A DNA stretch of 64,000 bases from Lewinellaceae bacterium (GTDB lineage: Bacteria > Bacteroidota > Bacteroidia > Chitinophagales > Saprospiraceae), in assembly GCA_020636435.1 (NCBI GenBank), contig JACJXX010000002.1, positions 1,612,001 through 1,676,000 of the forward strand. Reading direction: 5' to 3'. Below are positions 50,442-59,134 of this stretch, piece after piece. Numbering within the stretch: the first letter of the stretch is position 1; each line of letters starts with the position of its first letter. Both the position numbers and the translations under genes were made by a program. The notes beneath the pieces were generated by a model that ran no database searches, was not told the origin of the DNA, and saw only the letters and a list, made by a program, of their open reading frames with translations.

Positions 50442-50587
50442 CAGTGGTTCAGTGTATCAGTGTATCAGTGGTTCAGTGGTTCAGTGGTTCAGTGGTTCAG
50501 TGGTTCAGTGGTTCAGTGGTTCAGTGGTTCAGTGGTTCAGTGTGTCAGTGTATCAGTGTATCAGTGTATCAGTGTTTCAGTGTGTCC
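50442..50587. repeat. Tandem octamer array (TTCAGTGG and variants)
   Basis: About 18 units of an 8-bp repeat. The central units are TTCAGTGG and the flanking ones ATCAGTGT; a G run (GGGGGGG) precedes it. The array reads through in all forward frames as VVQWFSGS-like low-complexity protein, but no start or other signature supports translation. It lies between the tolC-like start (50317) and the stop of the nuclease-like gene (50596). Confidence 0.9.
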
Positions 50588-50595
50588 ATGATTTT

Positions 50596-51177
50596 TCAAG
50601 TTCCGGAGGCTACCTCAAAATGCCTGAGAAAAGCATGATCAGAACGAAGGGCAATCCGGGCGGAGGCGATGCGGCCCCGAAGTTGGGTATTAAGCGACTG
50701 AGTTATTTCCTCCAGCAGAGCCGGGCGGGCCTGTTCGGTTTCCATCCAAAGCACCACTTGCACCTGTTCGGGGTTTTGCATCAGGCTGTAGGCGCGGGCC
50801 CAGAAGCGCCAGTCGTTTTCGGTAGGAGGCAGCAGGCGAAAGGCGGGCAGGAGGCGCCGGAACAGCCATTTGCGTCGGTAGTATTGCCAGATGGCGTCAA
50901 TGGCCAGCAAGGTATCTTCTACTTTGTAGGCCATGCTTTCAGCGAAGGCGGCGGGTTGGGCCAAAATGGCATCCATCGGGTTCTCTTCCTGCCAATCGTG
51001 GCGGCGCCGGAAGTTCTTGACCTCAAACAGGAACAACTCCTCCCCGAGAATGCCCAGGAAGTCCACCCCCTTCAGGCCGCTGCCGCTCAGCCCCTTGTAA
51101 AAGCGGTGCGCATCGTATTTCTTGATTACCCACTCTTCTCCAAAACGGAAGTGCAGGCCGCTTTCGATGAATTCCAT
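50596..51177 (-). CDS. Hypothetical protein with nuclease-like D...ExK motif
   Basis: About 193 residues from ATG 51177 (MEFIESGLHFRFGEEWVIKK); a TTG ten codons upstream lies near repeat E and is less likely. The segment GLKGVDFLGILGEELFLFEV followed by KNF has an aspartate, then glutamate-x-lysine, spaced as in the PD-(D/E)XK nuclease fold. The C-terminal part is helical. No partner gene is adjacent. I do not recognise a named family; it could be a Bacteroidota-specific nuclease-like protein or one that lost activity. Confidence 0.5.
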   Translation of the reverse strand: MEFIESGLHFRFGEEWVIKKYDAHRFYKGLSGSGLKGVDFLGILGEELFLFEVKNFRRRHDWQEENPMDAILAQPAAFAESMAYKVEDTLLAIDAIWQYYRRKWLFRRLLPAFRLLPPTENDWRFWARAYSLMQNPEQVQVVLWMETEQARPALLEEITQSLNTQLRGRIASARIALRSDHAFLRHFEVASGT

Positions 51178-51190
51178 AGGGGTATTGGGT

Positions 51191-51275
51191 TGTATAAGGG
51201 TGTACAAGGTGTAAACGGCGGCGCGGCGCGGCTGATCAGGAGCAGCCTCTTTTACACATTTACACGTTTACACAT
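51191..51275. repeat. GTGTAAA hairpin repeat, copy E
   Basis: TGTACAAGGTGTAAACGG on the left and TTTACACATTTACACGTTTA on the right with a GC-rich loop of about 30 bp. It lies between the divergent nuclease-like and deiminase-like genes, so here it cannot be a terminator. Confidence 0.55.
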
Positions 51276-51390
51276 TTTTACTTCTACGCCAAAAAACGAC
51301 GCCGCTGCAACAGTCGCATGCCATTTTTTAACAATCCTGCCGTGAATTTATTATTTTCATTGCAAGTCCATGCACGTAAATTTTAAAGCT

Positions 51391-53070
51391 ATGAAATGTT
51401 TTTTACCCGTCCTGTTTTTTCTGTGCGCTATTCTACCTGGCGGAACGCAACCAGTGGTTTATTCCAGGGTTCCCATGCCGCCGCCGCCGCCCGTGCGCAC
51501 CATGGCCGAGTGGGAAGAAGTACAGGCCGTAGTGCTCACCTGGGATTTTTCCTACTCCAACATCCTGGCGGAGATCGTGCGGCACAGCCGGATGGAATGC
51601 AAGGTTGTCATCATCACCTACAACCAGGAGATGGTGAGCAACATCCTGCTGGATAGGAATATACCACTCGATAACGTAGAATTCATCCCCGCTTTTTTCG
51701 ATTCCTTATGGATACGGGATTACGGCCCCTGGACGGTGTACCACAACGACGTCGACAGCCTGATGCTGGTCGACTGGATTTACGACGACACGACCCGGGT
51801 TCGGGACGACACCCTGCCCCGTCCGGTGGCCGCTCATTTCGGCTTGCCCCTTTACGAAGCTACAGCGCCCCCTTACGATTGGATACATGCCGGCGGCAAC
51901 AACCTGCAGGATGGCATGGGTTCGCTGTTTTCTTCCGAACTGGTACTGCGCACCAACCCCGGGAAAACGAGAGAAGAGATCGAGGCCATCGCTCAGGCCT
52001 ACCTTGGCGTCACCCCTGGCCGCTACTTCATTATGCCCGTCCTGCCCTACGATTCGATCCACCACCTCGATATGCATATCCGGTTTCTGGATGAAGAGAC
52101 GATCCTCATCGGGCAATACCCGGAAGGAGTGGCCGACGGGCCGCAGATCGAGGAAAATGTGGCGTACCTCCGCACGCTGTCCACCGCCTTTGGCAACCCC
52201 TACCGGATCATCCGCATCCCGATGCCGCCCGATGTCCTGGGGCGGTATCCCGACGAGGGAGGCTTTTACCGGACCTACACCAACGGCATTTTCGTCAACA
52301 ATACTTTTTTCGTCCCGATCTACGAAGAACAGTACGACACCACTGCGCTGCGCATCTACCAGGAACAATTGCCGGGCTACAAAATTGTGGGCATTGATTG
52401 CGACGCCATCGTCGACGATTTCGGCGCCATCCACTGCATCGCCAAACTGGTCGGCGCATCCAACCCGCTGCGCATCGCTCACGCCCGCCTCAGAGATACG
52501 GAAAATGCGGAAAATCCTTACCCGGTGGAAGCCATTATCCAGCACCGAAGCGGCATCGCCGAAGCCACCCTCAACTACCGCACTGTGCCGGACGGGCCCT
52601 ACACGCCCGTTCCCATGGCCCTGGAAGACGAAGCCGCCGGCTTATGGACAGCCGCCATCCCGGCCCAGCCGGCTCATACGGAAGTGCAGTATTACCTCCA
52701 CGCCATTGCCCATTCCGGCAAGGAGCAAGTGCGTCCGCCGGTAGCCCCGAAGGGGTATTTTCGATTTCGGGTGCTGGGGCCCTCGGGGGTGAAGGGTGGT
52801 TTGGAGAAAACGGGCGGGTTGGCCCTGCGCATTTTCCCCAACCCGGTGAGCCGGGAGGCGCGGTTGCGCTTTACCAGTTTTGAAGGGCAGCAGGTTCAAA
52901 TTGAACTGGCCAACCAGCAGGGGCAGGTGGTTTGGTCGGCAGCCGAGCGGCTGCCGGAGGGGGAGTGGGATGTGGCGCTGCCGGTGGGCGGCCTGGCTGC
53001 GGGGGTGTATCATTTGTCGGTTATCCATGCGGGCAGGCGGATGGGGAGGGTGTTGGTGGTGGGGAGGTGA
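51391..53070 (+). CDS. Secreted peptidylarginine-deiminase-like protein with T9SS sorting domain
   Basis: 559 residues from ATG 51391, which opens a signal peptide (MKCFLPVLFFLCAILPGGTQ); an ATG at 51370 is also possible. The catalytic fold is that of the agmatine deiminase/PPAD family: Asp in SLWIRDYGPWTV (residue 110), His-x-Asp in IHHLDMHIRF (225 and 227), and the nucleophile Cys in DFGAIHCIAKL (349), the same order and nearly the same spacing as in the Porphyromonas gingivalis enzyme. An Ig-like part and a C-terminal sorting domain follow (LRIFPNPVSREARLRF, then GVYHLSVIHAGRR). It would convert arginine residues or free arginine derivatives to citrulline forms outside the cell (inference). 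Plus strand, alone. Confidence 0.85.
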   Translation: MKCFLPVLFFLCAILPGGTQPVVYSRVPMPPPPPVRTMAEWEEVQAVVLTWDFSYSNILAEIVRHSRMECKVVIITYNQEMVSNILLDRNIPLDNVEFIPAFFDSLWIRDYGPWTVYHNDVDSLMLVDWIYDDTTRVRDDTLPRPVAAHFGLPLYEATAPPYDWIHAGGNNLQDGMGSLFSSELVLRTNPGKTREEIEAIAQAYLGVTPGRYFIMPVLPYDSIHHLDMHIRFLDEETILIGQYPEGVADGPQIEENVAYLRTLSTAFGNPYRIIRIPMPPDVLGRYPDEGGFYRTYTNGIFVNNTFFVPIYEEQYDTTALRIYQEQLPGYKIVGIDCDAIVDDFGAIHCIAKLVGASNPLRIAHARLRDTENAENPYPVEAIIQHRSGIAEATLNYRTVPDGPYTPVPMALEDEAAGLWTAAIPAQPAHTEVQYYLHAIAHSGKEQVRPPVAPKGYFRFRVLGPSGVKGGLEKTGGLALRIFPNPVSREARLRFTSFEGQQVQIELANQQGQVVWSAAERLPEGEWDVALPVGGLAAGVYHLSVIHAGRRMGRVLVVGR

Positions 53071-53332
53071 AGGGGATAGCCTATCACCTGAGTTTCAGAA
53101 GATTTCGTATTTTGGAGGGGGGATTACGAATATATTGATGGATTCGTTGATGTACACAAGTTCGGTGGTCATTGTGTGTCCATAGATAAATCAGGCACTG
53201 AAAAAAATAAATACTCCTTCCGTTTAGTTATCTTTGTCTTTTTTTTAGATAATAGTTTTAGGTGAAAATTTAACAATAAGTCACCCTCCTCTCTCCCAAA
53301 CAATAGACAAGATTACTCAGTCCCCATTGTTT
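53071..53332. other. Gap upstream of the cyclase gene, with promoter
   Basis: No gene that I can support. The composition shifts to AT-rich after about 53190. TTATCTTTGTC at about 53228-53238 contains TATCTTTG, the Bacteroidota -7 consensus, about 100 bp before the cyclase start. Confidence 0.4.
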
Positions 53333-54451
53333 ATGGCCATCCTCAAAATTCACCACCATATGAAACAACTCCTTTCCAACAAACGGAAAAGCCAAATCCT
53401 AAAAATATTTTGGATCACTGTTGCCTGGATCATTATTGCTGGATTTCAGTTTTTAATTAGCTACTCTTTGGCAAGGCTATTGAAATGTGACTTTGGGGAT
53501 TTTAAGCCGATTTATTTCTTAAAAGGCGCGCTCTTAACAGGCTTATTGGCCGGTATTATTGGTGGAACTGCAGTGGTTTTTGTTTGGGAAAAATGGCTGA
53601 GGAACAAAAAATATGGAACGGCTTTATTCAATATGTTTTGGTCTTATTGTATAATTTTTGTTTTGGTGGCGATCCCAACTGGTTTATACTTTCACAGCCA
53701 GGAATTGGGACTTCCTTTTTATGATCTAAAGGTTATCGAAACGATGACTATACATTTTTTTGGACTAGATCAACTACAAAATTTTATCATTTGGTTAAGT
53801 ATTGTATTGATTACTTTGATTGCGCTACAGGTAAATGATAAATATGGCCCCGGAGTTTTTCGCTCTTTTCTGTTGGGAAAATATTTTCATGCCAAAAGAG
53901 AGGAACGCATATTTATGTTTCTCGATTTGAGATCTTCTACTACCATTGCCGAAAGGCTAGGGGAGGAGCGTTATTTTCATTTTATAAAAAATGTTTTTAA
54001 AGATGTAACCCCCGCTATCCTAAATGCCAGAGGAGAGATTTATCAATATGTTGGCGATGAGATTGTGATCAGTTGGCCAATGAACAATGGAATAAAAGAT
54101 GCCAATTGCCTTCAGTGTTTTTTTGAAATTCAATTGGCCCTTCGTCGGCAAAATTCTTTTTATAAAGAAAACTATGATGGCCTTCAACCAGAGTTTAAAG
54201 CCGGGCTGCATTATGGATTTGTGATGGCTGGAGAAGTTGGGGTGGTTAAACGCGATATCGCTTATTCTGGAGATGTGCTCAATACCACCGCCCGAATTCA
54301 GTCCATGTGCAATGAACTGGGAGTCAATGTTTTGTTGTCTCAGTTTTTACTGGATAAATTGGCTTTGAGGTCGCATTTGTTTAATCCAAAAAGGATTGGA
54401 GAAATGTTGTTGCGAGGGAAGGAGGAGAAGGTGACTTTGTATACGGTGTGA
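53333..54451 (+). CDS. Membrane-bound class III adenylate/guanylate cyclase
   Basis: About 372 residues from ATG 53333 (MAILKIHHHMKQLLSNKRK); an ATG nine codons further down is possible. Roughly four membrane helices in residues 20-170 (IFWITVAWIIIAGFQFLISY, MFWSYCIIFVLVAIPTGLYF) are followed by the class III catalytic domain: FMFLDLRSSTTIAERLGEER with the metal aspartate, then IYQYVGDEIVISWPM with the second one, and GEVGVVKRDIAYSGDVLNTT. It makes cAMP or cGMP; the base-selecting residues cannot be judged safely. The gene is clearly more AT-rich than its neighbours, which points to transfer or an unusual history. No partner gene is adjacent. Confidence 0.82.
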   Translation: MAILKIHHHMKQLLSNKRKSQILKIFWITVAWIIIAGFQFLISYSLARLLKCDFGDFKPIYFLKGALLTGLLAGIIGGTAVVFVWEKWLRNKKYGTALFNMFWSYCIIFVLVAIPTGLYFHSQELGLPFYDLKVIETMTIHFFGLDQLQNFIIWLSIVLITLIALQVNDKYGPGVFRSFLLGKYFHAKREERIFMFLDLRSSTTIAERLGEERYFHFIKNVFKDVTPAILNARGEIYQYVGDEIVISWPMNNGIKDANCLQCFFEIQLALRRQNSFYKENYDGLQPEFKAGLHYGFVMAGEVGVVKRDIAYSGDVLNTTARIQSMCNELGVNVLLSQFLLDKLALRSHLFNPKRIGEMLLRGKEEKVTLYTV

Positions 54452-54545
54452 ATGCAGTGCGAATATGCCATAATGGTTAAGCGCCGCTACGGCACACGCG
54501 CAGACCGTTGCTGCGCAGGCGTAGGAATAAAGTTACAAACACCTT

Positions 54546-57500
54546 CTAAACCTTCCCCCCCTTAACCTGATACTCCACCCCCAGTTTCTCCAATTCCACA
54601 ATAAAGCCGTTGGTGGCGTTCACCCGCCGCTCTTTGGCAGCCATGGCCAGGCGCATGCGCTTGGATTTGTCCAGCAGTTCCATGCGGAGGCGGTGCGGGC
54701 CCTCGTGCTTTCGGCACAGCTCATCGAAGCGGTTGATGAAATCCAGGGTGATGGATTCCAGCGGCAGTTTGATGGTGATCGCATCGGTCATATTCTCGGC
54801 GATGCCTTCCAGCAATTTCACCTCCTTGACCTTCAACTCCATACCGTCGCCCCGCCAGCTGCGCTGCCAGCCCACCTGCAGAAACAAGGCTTTGCCATCT
54901 TCGAAGAGGTGCTTGTGTTTCTGGTAGTCTTCGCCGAAGAGCTTGAACTCGTAGGAGCCGTTGTAATCGCTCAGCTCGAAGATGCCCCAGCCGTTGCCGT
55001 TGCGGCTGACCAGGTGGCGGGCCATGGTCACCATGCCCGCCAAGTTGAGCGGGCGGTTCTGGTTGTCGTCCACCTCGCTGAGGGGGCAGGTGATGAAGTT
55101 CTCCACCTCCAGCCGGTAATCATCGAGCGGATGGCCGCTGACGTAGATGCCGGTCACGGCTTTCTCGTTGTTGAGCTTTTCGATCAACGGCCAGGGCGGG
55201 CATTCGGGGATGGCCGGCTCGGGGACCATCACCTCATCGGTGTCGCCAAAGAGGGAATTGACCGCCTGGGCTTTCTGGGATTGGTAGGCGTTGCCGTAGC
55301 GCAACGAATGTTCCAGCAGGCTGTCGTACTTTTCGGAGGGCGCAAAATATTGCGAACGGGTGACGCCCTCAAAACAGTCGAAACCACCACCCAGAGACAA
55401 ACTTTCCAGCACCTTCTTATTGATGGCCCGCAGGCTCAGGCGGCGCACCATGTCGAAGAGGCTCTCGAAGGGCCCATTGGCATCCCGCTCCTTCAGGATT
55501 TCTTCCACCGGCCCCTCTCCTACCCCTTTCAGGGCCGACAGCCCGAAGCGGATAGCGCCATTTTTGTTGACCGAGAAGTCGGATACCGATTCGTTGACGC
55601 TCGGCCCCAGCACCTCCAGCCCCATGCGCTTGCACTCCTGCAGGAAGAAGGTGATCTTGGAAATATCGTTCTTGTTGTGGGTCAGCACGCTGGCCATAAA
55701 TTCGGCCGGATAATGGGCCTTGAGGTAGGCCGTCTGGAAGGCCACAAAGGCATAACAGGTAGAGTGCGACTTATTGAAGGCGTAAGAGGCGAAGGCCTCC
55801 CAGTCTTTCCAGACCTTATCGAGCACGTCCTTGGGATGCCCGTTGCCGGTGCCGCCTTCGATGAAGAGCGGATAGAGGGCGTCGATCTCCTTCTTTTTCT
55901 TCTTGCCCATGCCCTTGCGGAGGCGGTCGGCCTGGCCCTTGGTGAAGTTGGCCAGTTTTTGGGAGAGCAGCATCACCTGCTCTTGATAGACGCAATTGTG
56001 GACGATGATATTGTTGGCGACGAAGTTGTGGATGCCTTCGACTGTAATATCGTAGACGAGTTCTTTGCCTGCCGGTTCAATGGAGACGATCTCGTCCCAG
56101 CGGATATCCATGATTTCCCCCTCCCGGCCCCCGCCAGCGGGGGAGATTTTTCCTAAAAATGGTTGGTGTTGCGTTATATTTGTCCCCCGCTGGCGAGCCT
56201 GTCCCGGCTTTACGCCGGGAGGGTTAGGGGGTGGATAAAAGCCCAGATAGGGTTCATTTTTATTGATATGCGACGCATTAAATGCTCCTACTTTAAAACT
56301 CTGACCAACGGAATCTTCACATAGAACAGGTTGGCCGGTTTCATCCTTTGAAAATGCTTCAACTGAAGAAGAAACTATTCTACCCAGGAAAACAGCAGGA
56401 TCATTTATTCTGACTTCGAAACCCTCCCTGCTTAAGGAATCGATGGAGGTAGAAGCGACTCCCAACCTCAACAACAAAGTTTGTATGTCAAATACAAGGC
56501 GGCTGGAATCTACCTCAATAAAGGAAAATTCTTCGTTAGTGTGCCCATTGCTACCCCAAAGAGCCGCCAGGAAAAAGGCTATATCCTCTTCCTGCAGGCC
56601 GAATATAAAGTCTGGTACAAATTGGTTTTCCAAGGCCAGGCCCGCCAGCACCCTCAGTTGTTCATGGTTGCCAGCCTCCTCTTTTGTTACCTCCAGCTTT
56701 CGAGGCGTAGCAATATAATCTCCTGTCGTAAGCTTCCCAATTTCCTGCCAGCCTACTTCCGTCAGCACCTCGTGATTGGAGGTCATTTTAATACTAGCGC
56801 CACTGCGCAGTTTTACTTTATAAACCGGCTTGCGGCCATTGCACACCCAATGGGTCATCTTTGCCCGGCGGGTGCTCATTTGTTCATCAACACCCTGGAC
56901 ATAAAATCTTCCTGCCTTATCCTCCAGAGCATCAATACGGACAGACTTACCTGTATCCGCATCATAAACAAGAGCGTCTCCTGTCAGGCAAATACCATAA
57001 GTTTCGTGCAGATACTCCGACATCGCGTCCAGGTCATACGTCACCGGCTTGCGGCCGTGCTTGCGGTCGATGAACTCGGGGATGTATTCCAGGGGGCCGG
57101 GGCGGTAGAGGGCGTTCATGGCGATGAGGTCTTCGAAGGTCGTCGGCTTCAGTTCCTTCATGTACTTCTGCATCCCGTGAGATTCGTATTGGAAGATGCC
57201 GACCGTATCGCCGCGCTGGAAGAGTTCGTAGGTCTCCTGGTCATCGAGGGGCACCTCGTCCGGATCCAGCTTGATTCCGTGGTTTTCTTCCACCATGCGC
57301 ACGGCGTCCCGGATGATGGTCAGGGTTTTGAGGCCGAGGAAGTCCATCTTCAGCAGGCCGGCGGCTTCCGCTACGCTGTTGTCGAACTGGGAGACGAGCA
57401 TGCCCGTGTCCTTGTCCGCCTTGACGGGCACATATTTGGTGATCTCGTCGGGGGTGATCACCACCCCGCAGGCATGGATGCCGGTATTGCGCACCGAGCC

Positions 57501-59084
57501 TTCCAGCTTCTGAGCCGTGCGGATCATCTCTCCGATGTCATCCTGCCCAACGGCCAACTGGCGGAACTGGTAAGCCTTTTCCAGTTCTTCCGAATTGAGC
57601 ACCTCTTTCAACTTGGGGTCCACATCCCCCGGCGCCAGCACGCCGCGCAGGGAGGCCTTGAGGTGGGCAGGAAATATTTTCGACACCTTATCTACTTCCG
57701 AAAGCGGCACGTTGAGCACCCGGCCGACGTCGCGCAGGGACATCTTGGCCGCCATGGTGCCGTAGGTGACGATCTGCGCCACCTGATTTTGCCCGTACTT
57801 CTCGATCACATAGTCGATGACCTTCTGCCGGCCCTCGTCGTCGAAGTCGATGTCGATATCCGGCATGGAGACCCGTTCCGGGTTGAGGAAACGCTCAAAC
57901 AGCAGGTCGTACTTGATGGGGTCTACGTTGGTGATGCCGGTGCAGTAGGCCACTACCGAGCCGGCGGCCGAGCCCCTTCCTGGCCCTACCGACACGCCCA
58001 TCTGCCGGGCAGTGGTGGTGAAATCCTGAACGATGAGGAAATAACCGGGGTAGCCCGAGTTTTTGATGACCGACAGTTCGAAGTCCAGCCGCTCTTTGAT
58101 ATCGGGGGTTATGGTGCCGTAGCGGCGTTTGGCTCCTTCATAGGCCAGGTGCCGCAGGTAATCGTCCTGGTCTTTGAAGCCCTGGGGCAACGGGAAAGCG
58201 GGCAGCAGGATATCCCGCGCCAGGGTCAGCTTGTCGATCTTGTCGTAAATCTCTATGGTGTTGTCTACCGATTCGGGCAGGTCGTGGAAGAGCCGGCTCA
58301 TTTCCTCCTGGGTCTTGAAATAAAAGTCAGAACTGGGAAATTTAAAGCGGTCCCTTTCCTCGACCAGGCTGTTGGTGTTGATGCACAGCAGGATGTCGTG
58401 CGGCAGGTAGTCGTCTTCCTCCAGATAATGGGAGTCGTTGGTGCAGATGACCTTGACGTTGTATTTGCGGGCGAACAGGATCAGTTGCTGGTTCACATCC
58501 TCCTGGCTGACGCCCAGGCCGTCGATATTATCCAGGCCGCGGTGGCGTTGCAGTTCGATGTAGAAGTCTTCCCCCAGCAGGTCGAGCCACCAGCGGAGCT
58601 TTTGCTCGGCTTCTTCCAGCTTGCCGTTGAGGATGGCCTGCGGAATCTCCGCCCCGATGCAGCAACTGGTGGCGATCAGCCCTTCGTGATATTGTTCGAT
58701 CAGTTCCTTATCGATGCGGGGGAATTTGCCGTATAGGCCTTCGATGAAACCCAGCGAGCACAGCTTGGACAGGTTTTCGTACCCCTTTTGGTTCTTGGCC
58801 AGCAGCAGTTGGTGATAGCGTTTGTCCTGCTCTCCGGCAGCCCGGGAGAAGGCCTGCTTGTGGCGGTCTTCCACCAGGTAGAACTCGCAGCCGACGATCG
58901 GCTTGAGGCCCCGGTTTTCGGCTTCGGAGACAAATTTGAACGCGCCGAACATATTGCCGTGGTCGGTCAGGGCTACGCCCTTCTGCCCGTCTCTGGCGGC
59001 TTTGTCCATCATCGCTCCGATGTCCGTTGCTCCGTCGAGCAGGGAGTATTGGGTGTGGCAGTGAAGGTGTACGAACTCTGGCAT
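54546..59084 (-). CDS. dnaE: DNA polymerase III alpha subunit with an intein
   Basis: 1512 residues, of which 332 are an intein, leaving 1180, the normal length. The PHP domain opens MPEFVHLHCHTQYSLLDGAT; the polymerase active region has VGPGRGSAAGSVVAYCTG and RVSMPDIDIDFDDEGRQKVI; the tau- and DNA-binding C-terminal region has GIYVSGHPLDDYRLEVENF and an OB-fold-like end. It is the replicative polymerase. The intein interrupts the conserved sequence YGI^CVYQEQV (residues 699-1030). The start ATG at 59084 precedes the signature PHP motif. No nuclease domain is inserted in the PHP region, so this is DnaE rather than PolC. It is monocistronic. Confidence 0.95.
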   Translation of the reverse strand: MPEFVHLHCHTQYSLLDGATDIGAMMDKAARDGQKGVALTDHGNMFGAFKFVSEAENRGLKPIVGCEFYLVEDRHKQAFSRAAGEQDKRYHQLLLAKNQKGYENLSKLCSLGFIEGLYGKFPRIDKELIEQYHEGLIATSCCIGAEIPQAILNGKLEEAEQKLRWWLDLLGEDFYIELQRHRGLDNIDGLGVSQEDVNQQLILFARKYNVKVICTNDSHYLEEDDYLPHDILLCINTNSLVEERDRFKFPSSDFYFKTQEEMSRLFHDLPESVDNTIEIYDKIDKLTLARDILLPAFPLPQGFKDQDDYLRHLAYEGAKRRYGTITPDIKERLDFELSVIKNSGYPGYFLIVQDFTTTARQMGVSVGPGRGSAAGSVVAYCTGITNVDPIKYDLLFERFLNPERVSMPDIDIDFDDEGRQKVIDYVIEKYGQNQVAQIVTYGTMAAKMSLRDVGRVLNVPLSEVDKVSKIFPAHLKASLRGVLAPGDVDPKLKEVLNSEELEKAYQFRQLAVGQDDIGEMIRTAQKLEGSVRNTGIHACGVVITPDEITKYVPVKADKDTGMLVSQFDNSVAEAAGLLKMDFLGLKTLTIIRDAVRMVEENHGIKLDPDEVPLDDQETYELFQRGDTVGIFQYESHGMQKYMKELKPTTFEDLIAMNALYRPGPLEYIPEFIDRKHGRKPVTYDLDAMSEYLHETYGICLTGDALVYDADTGKSVRIDALEDKAGRFYVQGVDEQMSTRRAKMTHWVCNGRKPVYKVKLRSGASIKMTSNHEVLTEVGWQEIGKLTTGDYIATPRKLEVTKEEAGNHEQLRVLAGLALENQFVPDFIFGLQEEDIAFFLAALWGSNGHTNEEFSFIEVDSSRLVFDIQTLLLRLGVASTSIDSLSREGFEVRINDPAVFLGRIVSSSVEAFSKDETGQPVLCEDSVGQSFKVGAFNASHINKNEPYLGFYPPPNPPGVKPGQARQRGTNITQHQPFLGKISPAGGGREGEIMDIRWDEIVSIEPAGKELVYDITVEGIHNFVANNIIVHNCVYQEQVMLLSQKLANFTKGQADRLRKGMGKKKKKEIDALYPLFIEGGTGNGHPKDVLDKVWKDWEAFASYAFNKSHSTCYAFVAFQTAYLKAHYPAEFMASVLTHNKNDISKITFFLQECKRMGLEVLGPSVNESVSDFSVNKNGAIRFGLSALKGVGEGPVEEILKERDANGPFESLFDMVRRLSLRAINKKVLESLSLGGGFDCFEGVTRSQYFAPSEKYDSLLEHSLRYGNAYQSQKAQAVNSLFGDTDEVMVPEPAIPECPPWPLIEKLNNEKAVTGIYVSGHPLDDYRLEVENFITCPLSEVDDNQNRPLNLAGMVTMARHLVSRNGNGWGIFELSDYNGSYEFKLFGEDYQKHKHLFEDGKALFLQVGWQRSWRGDGMELKVKEVKLLEGIAENMTDAITIKLPLESITLDFINRFDELCRKHEGPHRLRMELLDKSKRMRLAMAAKERRVNATNGFIVELEKLGVEYQVKGGKV
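55995..56990 (-). other. DnaE intein, residues 699-1030
   Basis: The N-terminal block is CLTGDALVYDADTGKSVRID with Cys1 as the splice nucleophile; block B is IKMTSNHEVLTEVGW (TxxH); the C-terminal blocks are LVYDITVEGIHNFVANN and IIVHN before the +1 Cys. The exteins join as YLHETYGI and CVYQEQVM. The inner part has EEDIAFFLAALWGSNGHTNE, which resembles a degenerate LAGLIDADG motif, with no clear second copy. So this is either an intein whose homing endonuclease has decayed or one close to a mini-intein. Residues about 951-991 come from a palindromic repeat. Confidence 0.92.
56114..56234 (-). repeat. Palindromic repeat inserted in frame in the intein
   Basis: CCCCCTCCCGGCCCCCGCCA with GCGGGGGAGATTTTTCC on the left, and GTCCCCCGCTGGCGAGCC with GCCGGGAGGGTTAGGGGGTG on the right, are imperfectly complementary. 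Translated on the minus strand it supplies a low-complexity stretch (FYPPPNPPGVKPGQARQRGT and later ISPAGGGREGEIMD). No stop or frameshift results. See findings. Confidence 0.7.
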
Positions 59085-59095
59085 GTTTGGGAATG

Positions 59096-59134
59096 AGTGA
59101 TTTAGTGAATGAGTGATTTGGTGAACGAGTGATT
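59096..59134. repeat. Short tandem repeat before dnaE
   Basis: GAGTGATTTAGTGAAT, GAGTGATTTGGTGAAC and GAGTGATT: about 2.5 units of 16 bp directly upstream of the dnaE start. The remaining gap to about 59520 has no supportable gene. Confidence 0.7.

Noticed and set aside
50442..50587. CRISPR-like array
   Set aside because: Units are 8 bp without spacers; it is a simple tandem repeat.
50364..50591. Frames through the octamer array
   Set aside because: Pure translation of a tandem repeat, no start context and no domain.
56481..58736. 751-codon plus-strand frame in dnaE
   Set aside because: Antisense to the DnaE N-extein and intein; no recognizable domain.
54546..59084. Split dnaE intein as in cyanobacteria
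   Set aside because: The intein is continuous in one frame, with both splicing halves and a different insertion site.
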